DNA of 64,000 nt, taken from positions 496,001 to 560,000 of the forward strand of contig CAKSTR010000001.1 of the NCBI GenBank assembly GCA_934500835.1. The letters run 5' to 3'. Positions 57,971 to 64,000 of this stretch are shown here, in pieces (positions within the stretch are counted from its first letter, which is position 1; every line of letters starts with the position of its first letter). The translations under genes were made by a program, and so were the position numbers. Under the pieces are notes generated by a model that worked only from the letters and a program-made list of their open reading frames with translations, was not told the DNA's origin and did not search any database. The DNA is from an uncultured Paracoccaceae bacterium (GTDB lineage Bacteria; Pseudomonadota; Alphaproteobacteria; Rhodobacterales; Rhodobacteraceae).

Positions 57971-58801
57971 ATGGCCCGCGCAGTCACCCCGCAACGCAAG
58001 GCACTGACCACCGTCGCCGCCTGGACCGTCGCCCTGCTGATCTTCTTCCCTGTGCTGTGGATGATCCTGACCAGCTTCAAGACCGAACCCTCGGCCGTGG
58101 CCATGCCGCCGCAACTGTTCACCGCCGAATGGACCACGCAGAACTACGCCGATGTCTGGGCGCGGTCCGACTACCCGCGTTTCTTCCTGAACTCGGTCGT
58201 CATCGCGGTCGGCTCCACCCTTCTGGGCCTTGCCGTGGCAATCCCCGCCGCCTGGGCGATGGCCTTCGTGCCCGGCAAGCGCACCAAGGATCTTCTGATG
58301 TGGATGCTGTCCACCAAGATGATGCCCGCAGTGGCGGTGATGATCCCCCTTGTGCTGGCGTTCCAGAAGCTGGGCCTGTTCGACACCCGCACCGGGTTGG
58401 TTCTGGCCCTGATGCTGATGAACCTGCCGATCATCATCTGGATGCTTTACACCTATTTCAAGGAGATCCCCGGCGAGATCCTTGAGGCCGCCCGGATGGA
58501 CGGCGCCAGCCTCTGGAACGAGATCGTCTATGTCCTGACGCCGATGGCGGTGCCCGGCATCGCCTCGACCATGCTCCTGAACGTGATCCTGGCCTGGAAC
58601 GAGGCGTTCTGGACCATCACCCTGACCACCACCAAGGCGGCCCCGCTTTCGGCCTTCATCGCCAGCTTCTCGGCGCCGCAGGGGCTGTTCTACGCAAAAC
58701 TCTCGGCGGCCTCGACCATGGCCATTGCGCCGATCCTGATCCTTGGCTGGTTCAGCCAGAAGCAACTCGTCCGCGGCCTGACCTTCGGCGCGGTGAAGTG
58801 A
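57971..58801 (+). CDS. smoG: ABC transporter permease SmoG (276 aa)
   Basis: The gene follows smoF by 12 bases with AAGGAG upstream. Six spans are evident (for example [20 protein letters not shown] and [17 protein letters not shown]). The EAA loop is [20 protein letters not shown]. It is the MalG-type partner of SmoF. The last segment, [15 protein letters not shown], is the usual C-terminal contact with the ATPase. Confidence 0.93.
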   Translation: MARAVTPQRKALTTVAAWTVALLIFFPVLWMILTSFKTEPSAVAMPPQLFTAEWTTQNYADVWARSDYPRFFLNSVVIAVGSTLLGLAVAIPAAWAMAFVPGKRTKDLLMWMLSTKMMPAVAVMIPLVLAFQKLGLFDTRTGLVLALMLMNLPIIIWMLYTYFKEIPGEILEAARMDGASLWNEIVYVLTPMAVPGIASTMLLNVILAWNEAFWTITLTTTKAAPLSAFIASFSAPQGLFYAKLSAASTMAIAPILILGWFSQKQLVRGLTFGAVK

Positions 58802-58808
58802 GGTAAAG

Positions 58809-59794
<986 letters not shown>

Positions 59795-59798
<4 letters not shown>

Positions 59799-60562
59799 GG
59801 TTGCAGGGAAAGACCGCGCTGATCACCGGCGCCGCCCGCGGCATCGGCCTGGCCTTCGCCCGCGCCTATGCGGACGAAGGGGCGCAGGTGGCGATTGCCG
59901 ACATCAACCTTGGTGCAGCGCAGGCGGCGGCGGCCAGCATAGGCCCGGCCGCCCATGCGGTGGAGCTGGACGTCACCCGGCAGGACAGCATCGACGCGGG
60001 CTTCGCCGAGGCGGTGTCCCGGATGGGGCATCTCGACATCCTGATCAACAACGCGGCCCTGTTCAGCGCCGCCCCCATCGCGGACATCACCCGCGCCGAT
60101 TTCGACCGCCTCTTTGCCGTCAACGTCTCGGGCACCCTTTTCTGCATGCAGGCCGCCGCCCGCCACATGATCCCGCGCGCCACGGGCACCATCATCAACA
60201 TGGCCTCGCAGGCCGGGCGCCGCGGGGAATCCCTTGTGGCCACCTATTGCGCCACCAAGGCCGCCGTCATCAGCCTGACACAGTCGGCCGGGCTGAACCT
60301 GATCGCCCATGGCATCAACGTGAACGCCATCGCCCCCGGCGTGGTGGATGGCGAACACTGGGACGGCGTCGATGCCTTCTTTGCCAAGTATGAGGGCAAA
60401 CCCTTGGGCCAGAAGAAGAAAGAGGTCGGCGCCGCCGTCCCCTTCGGCCGCATGGGCACCGCCGAAGACCTGACCGGCATGGCGATCTTCCTTGCCACGC
60501 CTGACGCGAAATACATCGTCGCCCAATGCTTCGGCGTGGACGGCGGCAACTGGATGGCCTGA
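59795..60562 (+). CDS. smoS: Sorbitol dehydrogenase SmoS, short-chain family (255 aa)
   Basis: GTG 59795 overlaps the smoK stop. The nucleotide-binding TGAARGIG, the [10 protein letters not shown] strand, and the catalytic YCATK motif (about residue 153) with an upstream Ser ([11 protein letters not shown]) mark a classical short-chain dehydrogenase/reductase. Similarity to Rhodobacter SmoS and the operon context suggest oxidation of D-glucitol to D-fructose with NAD. The mtlK start follows one base after the stop. Confidence 0.92.
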
Positions 60563-60563
60563 G

Positions 60564-62012
60564 ATGAGCGTTGACCTGCCCCGCCCCGCAATGCCCCGCT
60601 ACGACCGTGCGAAGCTGACACCCGGCATCGTCCATATCGGCCTTGGCAACTTCCACCGTGCCCATATGGCCGTGTATCTGGACGACCTGTTCAACCTGGG
60701 TCTGGGGCATGACTGGGCGATCCTCGGCGCCGGCGTCCGCGCGGCCGATACCGCCATGCGCGACGCGATGAAGGCGCAGGACTGCCTGTCGACCATCATC
60801 GAGCTGGACCCTTCGGGCAAACGCGCCCGCCGGGTCGGCGCGATGATCGACTTCCTGCCCGTGCAGGACGACAACGCCGCCCTCATCACCGCCATGTCCC
60901 GCCCCGAGATCCGCATCGTCTCGCTGACGGTGACCGAGGGCGGCTATTTCATCAATCCGGCGACCGGGCAGTTCGATCCTGCCGATCCGGCCATCGTGGC
61001 CGATGCCGCGAACCCGCATCGCACCGCATTCGGCGCGATCATTGCCGCGCTGAAGGCCCGCCGTGCCGCCGGAACCCCGCCCTTCACGGTGATGTCCTGC
61101 GACAACCTGCCCGGCAACGGCCATGTCACCAAGGCCGCCGTCACCGGCCTCGCCCGCCTCTCGGACCCCGCGCTGGCCGCATGGATCGAGACGAGCGTCG
61201 CCTTCCCCAACGGCATGGTCGACCGCATCACCCCCGCCACCGGCCCGCGCGAACGCGCCCTGGCGGCCGGGTTCGGCCTTGCCGACGACCCCGTCCCCGT
61301 GACCTGCGAGCCGTTCCGCCAATGGGTGGTCGAGGACACCTTCCCGCAAGGACGCCCGCCGCTGGAGAAGGTCGGCGTCACCTTCACCCCTCATGTCCAC
61401 GCCTTCGAGATGATGAAGATCCGCATCCTGAACGGCGGCCATGCCACCATCGCCTATCCGGGCGGTCTCATGGGCATTGAATTCGTCCATCAGGCCATGG
61501 CGCATCCCTTGATCCTTGGCTTCCTGAACAAGGTCGAAACCCATGAGATCATTCCCTATGTCCCCCCGGTGCCCGACACGGTGATTGCCGACTACTACCG
61601 GCTGATCGTGCGGCGCTTCTCGAACCCCGAGATCGCGGATACCGAACGGCGGCTGTGCCTTGACGGGTCGAACCGCCAGCCGAAATTCATCGTCCCCTCG
61701 ATCCGCGATGCCCTTGCAGCCGGTGGCAGCATCGAAGGGCTGGCATTGGTCTCGGCGCTCTGGTGCCGCTATTGCGCCGGGATTGAGGATGACGGCACGG
61801 TGATCCCGCCCAATGATCCGAACTGGGACAGGCTGCAGCCTTTGGCGCTGGCCGCAAAGGCCAAGCCGCAGGCCTGGCTGGACGGGCTGGCATCGGTTTA
61901 CGGCGAGGTTGCCAGCGATCCGCGCTTTGCCGCGGCCTTCGGCCGCTGGCTGCCCCGGCTTTGGGCCGAGGGCACCGCAGCCTGCCTGAGCGCCTACATC
62001 GACGGCCACTGA
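60564..62012 (+). CDS. mtlK: Mannitol 2-dehydrogenase (482 aa)
   Basis: ATG 60564 follows the smoS stop by one base. The protein has the polyol-specific long-chain dehydrogenase pattern: VHIGLGNFHRAHMAVYLDDL at the N-terminal nucleotide site, CDNLPGNGHVTK, and the catalytic K-N-H set in MKIRILNGGHATIAY. It oxidises mannitol (and often arabitol or sorbitol) to a ketose with NAD. Length is typical. It is the last gene of the operon within this window. No fructokinase follows, so the product may be phosphorylated by an enzyme encoded elsewhere. Confidence 0.94.
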   Translation: MSVDLPRPAMPRYDRAKLTPGIVHIGLGNFHRAHMAVYLDDLFNLGLGHDWAILGAGVRAADTAMRDAMKAQDCLSTIIELDPSGKRARRVGAMIDFLPVQDDNAALITAMSRPEIRIVSLTVTEGGYFINPATGQFDPADPAIVADAANPHRTAFGAIIAALKARRAAGTPPFTVMSCDNLPGNGHVTKAAVTGLARLSDPALAAWIETSVAFPNGMVDRITPATGPRERALAAGFGLADDPVPVTCEPFRQWVVEDTFPQGRPPLEKVGVTFTPHVHAFEMMKIRILNGGHATIAYPGGLMGIEFVHQAMAHPLILGFLNKVETHEIIPYVPPVPDTVIADYYRLIVRRFSNPEIADTERRLCLDGSNRQPKFIVPSIRDALAAGGSIEGLALVSALWCRYCAGIEDDGTVIPPNDPNWDRLQPLALAAKAKPQAWLDGLASVYGEVASDPRFAAAFGRWLPRLWAEGTAACLSAYIDGH

Positions 62013-62058
62013 CCCGCCGCGCAGTCTGGCGGATGAAAGATCAGCGCGCCGCCAGCCG

Positions 62059-63060
62059 CTACGCGGGGCCGGAAGCGGCGGCTGCCTGTTCGACCCGGCC
62101 CCGCCCGGCATCCTTTGCCGCGTAAAGCGCCGCGTCGGCATCGGCCATCACCTGCGCCGGATCGGCCGCTGCCCCCGCAGCCACCAGCGCAAAGCCGATG
62201 CTGGCCGATATCAGACATTCTTCGCCCTGCCACAGGATCGGACGCGACAACTGACGGATCACCCGCTCGCCCACCATGCGGACGACCCGCGCGTCCCTGA
62301 CCCCGGGCAGAAGCATGACAAACTCGTCCCCGCCGACGCGCGCGAGGCAATCGCCCGCGCGACTGGAAGATTTCATCACCCCCGCGACATGCATCAGCAC
62401 ATGATCGCCCGCCGCATGGCCCAGCCGGTCGTTCACCGCCTTGAAGTAGTCAAGGTCCATCTGGATCAGGGCAAAAGCCTCGCCCTCGCGGCACAGCCGC
62501 GCCAGAACGGAATCGCAGGCGCGGCGGTTGCGCAGACCGGTCAGGGGATCGGTCTCGGCCTCTTCGCGGGCCTGCCGCCGGGCACTGTCCAGCCGCTCGG
62601 CCAGACCGCGCAATTCGCCGGTAACGGCTTCGTTGGCCTCGGCCAGGTACAGAAGTTCCATGGCCAGATCCGTCGGGGCGAAGTCGGCATCAGTCAGCTT
62701 CAGCAGCGCGACCGCGCGCGGCAGGTCGATGCCGAAGGACAGGTTGACGATCCAACCCGGTTCTGCGCCATAGCCGCCGAAGGGCAGCAGCACCCCCCGC
62801 AGGCGCAACTGGCCGCCAGGACCGCCGCGCGGCGACAATCGCAGCGACTGTCCGGCGATTCCGGGAAACTCCAGCGCGGAATCAAGGCTGCGCGGGCTGC
62901 GGACGTCAAAAATCTCGGTAAAACTGTCGCCGACGATGTTCCGGCCGCCGAAAAGCCGGCCCAGTGTCGGGCCATGTGCGGTGACCCGGCCATCCGGCCC
63001 CAGCATCACATGCAGCGGCATCAGCCAGTCAAGCACGGCCCCCAAGGCAGCGGGTGACAT
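62059..63060 (-). CDS. GGDEF diguanylate cyclase paired with H-NOX-like gene (333 aa)
   Basis: ATG 63060 (MSPAALGAVLDWLMPLHVML) has GAGG at a good distance; ATG 63081 is possible. The N-terminal half (about 1-150) resembles the H-NOX-associated signalling domain (PTLGRLFGGRNIVGDSFTEI, LRLRGVLLPFGG). A short coiled coil leads to a GGDEF domain with an intact active site VGGDEFVML and DPLTGLRNRRA. The enzyme should make cyclic di-GMP. The H-NOX gene overlaps its 5' side when the longer start is used, pointing to a two-protein sensor. The remaining degenerate H-NOX may have changed the input. Confidence 0.9.
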   Translation of the reverse strand: MSPAALGAVLDWLMPLHVMLGPDGRVTAHGPTLGRLFGGRNIVGDSFTEIFDVRSPRSLDSALEFPGIAGQSLRLSPRGGPGGQLRLRGVLLPFGGYGAEPGWIVNLSFGIDLPRAVALLKLTDADFAPTDLAMELLYLAEANEAVTGELRGLAERLDSARRQAREEAETDPLTGLRNRRACDSVLARLCREGEAFALIQMDLDYFKAVNDRLGHAAGDHVLMHVAGVMKSSSRAGDCLARVGGDEFVMLLPGVRDARVVRMVGERVIRQLSRPILWQGEECLISASIGFALVAAGAAADPAQVMADADAALYAAKDAGRGRVEQAAAASGPA

Positions 63061-63070
63061 CCTTCCCGCC

Positions 63071-63706
63071 TCACCGCCCATGGAAGACGGCCCCCACCTG
63101 CGCCAGATCGAAGCGCCTGCCGCCGCCATGCTCGACCTCAAGCAATTGGACGGTCAGCACGCCACCGGCGGTCTCCTCGGTTGGTTCGGCATGGCTTGCC
63201 CCGCCGGGTGCGGCATCGGCGTCGATCAGGACCAGCGCCCCATAGTCATCCGCCATGGCCCGCAGGGTGCCCAGGACCATCGGGAACAACACCGGAATCC
63301 GGCATCCGATCAACAGCTTGTAGGTGCCGGGCGCAATTTCGAGAAGCCGGATCTGCGGCAGTTCCAGTCCCGGCAGCGCCAGCCGGGCGCGATCGGGCAA
63401 CTCCTCCAGCGAGTGCAGGAAATCGGTGAAGTTCGCGCCGCCGAACCGCAGAAGCCGCCGAACCCCGCCATGGGTAGGGCTGGCGACCAGAAAGGTGCCG
63501 ACATCTTCAAGCATCGCCTCCGCCGGGCGGCGCAGTTCGGCCGAGCAGGCCCGCAGCATCCGGTCCAGCACCGTCACGTCATAGGGCAGCATGGCTTCAA
63601 AGCCTTCCGGCGGCTGCCCCGCGGCCCGCAACACGCGCGCCCAGACCGCCACCCCGAAGGTGTCGCGCAGATAGGACTGGATCGCGCGCAACAGCAGGCC
63701 GAACAT
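63071..63706 (-). CDS. H-NOX-fold protein lacking the proximal heme His (211 aa)
   Basis: ATG 63706 (MFGLLLRAIQSYLRDTFG) follows AGGGAC. Overall pattern is H-NOX: an alpha-helical N-terminal part, FGGANFTDFLHSLEELPDRA, LPGLELPQIRLLEI, and a C-terminal PVLFPMVLGTLRAMADDYG. At the proximal ligand, normally L-H in 'LD-LH', the sequence reads LEELP, with Pro at about residue 104. The heme-binding YxSxR reads LIGCR, keeping only the Arg (136). His 98 is nearby but displaced. Heme binding is doubtful. It may sense another ligand or act as a fixed partner of the GGDEF protein. Confidence 0.85.
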   Translation of the reverse strand: MFGLLLRAIQSYLRDTFGVAVWARVLRAAGQPPEGFEAMLPYDVTVLDRMLRACSAELRRPAEAMLEDVGTFLVASPTHGGVRRLLRFGGANFTDFLHSLEELPDRARLALPGLELPQIRLLEIAPGTYKLLIGCRIPVLFPMVLGTLRAMADDYGALVLIDADAAPGGASHAEPTEETAGGVLTVQLLEVEHGGGRRFDLAQVGAVFHGR

Positions 63707-64000
63707 GCCACAGAGTCCCTTGAATCCGCCGCAGGATAGCAATCAATCCTTAACAACCACCTGCGCCGTTCCGGATCATGCGCAGGTGCAGTTTCCTGCG
63801 CAAGTGCATCGACGACATGCTGTGCGGCCGACCATCGATACCTGTCTGCTGTCCCGGACAGGGCAGCGGTCGTGACAGCACCGGCAGCGGCTCAGGCAGG
63901 ACCGGCCCTTACGCCACCGTCGGGCCGGGCACTGTCCTTGGCGGAGCAGATTTCATTGTGGTGGGACGGATGATCCGAACCCGCAAAAAGGCCGCCCGGC
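63707..64000. other. Right-end stretch without a supported gene
   Basis: These 294 bases contain no frame with plausible composition and start. A short palindromic run (CTGCGCAAGTGC and related GCGCAGGTGCAG) lies near 63781-63810. The region probably holds the promoter of the H-NOX gene. The sequence ends in a C-rich segment that may be the end of a gene outside the window. Confidence 0.4.

Overview
The window looks like chromosome of a high-GC alphaproteobacterium of the Rhodobacteraceae (Rhodobacter, Cereibacter, Gemmobacter or Paracoccus type). Three things point there: the codon bias, LexA boxes of the alphaproteobacterial GAAC-N7-GAAC form, and a sorbitol/mannitol operon (smoEFGK-smoS-mtlK) of the Rhodobacter kind. 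No rRNA, complete tRNA or CRISPR array was seen. It divides into four blocks.

(1) 1 to about 19.13 kb is an integrated element, prophage-like. A tail tape measure gene runs off the left edge on the minus strand (visible part 1-3077). A divergent block follows: small proteins of unknown function, then a large primase/helicase (5875-9129). Next is a 770-bp non-coding control region with an iteron-like array of GGGCCGAC repeats (probable replication origin), several palindromes and a LexA box, leading into a serine recombinase (9901-10575). After that come an HExxH protein, a divergent LexA-box pair (zinc-ribbon protein and SRAP peptidase), a cargo block and a P4-type tyrosine integrase (17732-19102). 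The cargo includes an AT-rich pair: a reverse transcriptase fused to a trypsin-like protease, with a retron-like RNA just upstream (16229-16346), facing a coiled-coil, two-membrane-span protein. This is the best candidate for an unusual defence system here.

(2) 19.33-52.80 kb is a complete type VI secretion (T6SS) locus. A plus-strand set holds phosphatase pppA, an M15 peptidase, a short second IcmF-like protein and vgrG. A long minus-strand operon runs ppkA-tssA-tssB-tssC-hcp-tssE-tssF-tssG-fha-tssJ-tssK-tssL-tssM-tagF. A second plus-strand set runs clpV, DUF2169, a thiolase-fold protein without its catalytic Cys, a PAAR-like (DUF4150) protein with a probable nuclease tail, and a candidate immunity gene. 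Two minus-strand T6SS accessory genes close the locus. PpkA, PppA and an FHA protein are all present, so post-translational control by threonine phosphorylation is likely; TagF may restrain firing.

(3) 52.97-62.01 kb holds an MltB-type lytic transglycosylase, then a polyol operon: HAD phosphatase, SorC-family regulator, ABC importer (smoE, F, G, K), sorbitol dehydrogenase and mannitol 2-dehydrogenase.

(4) 62.06-63.71 kb holds an H-NOX-fold protein overlapping a GGDEF diguanylate cyclase. The H-NOX has lost its usual heme ligand. The last 294 bases hold no gene I can support.
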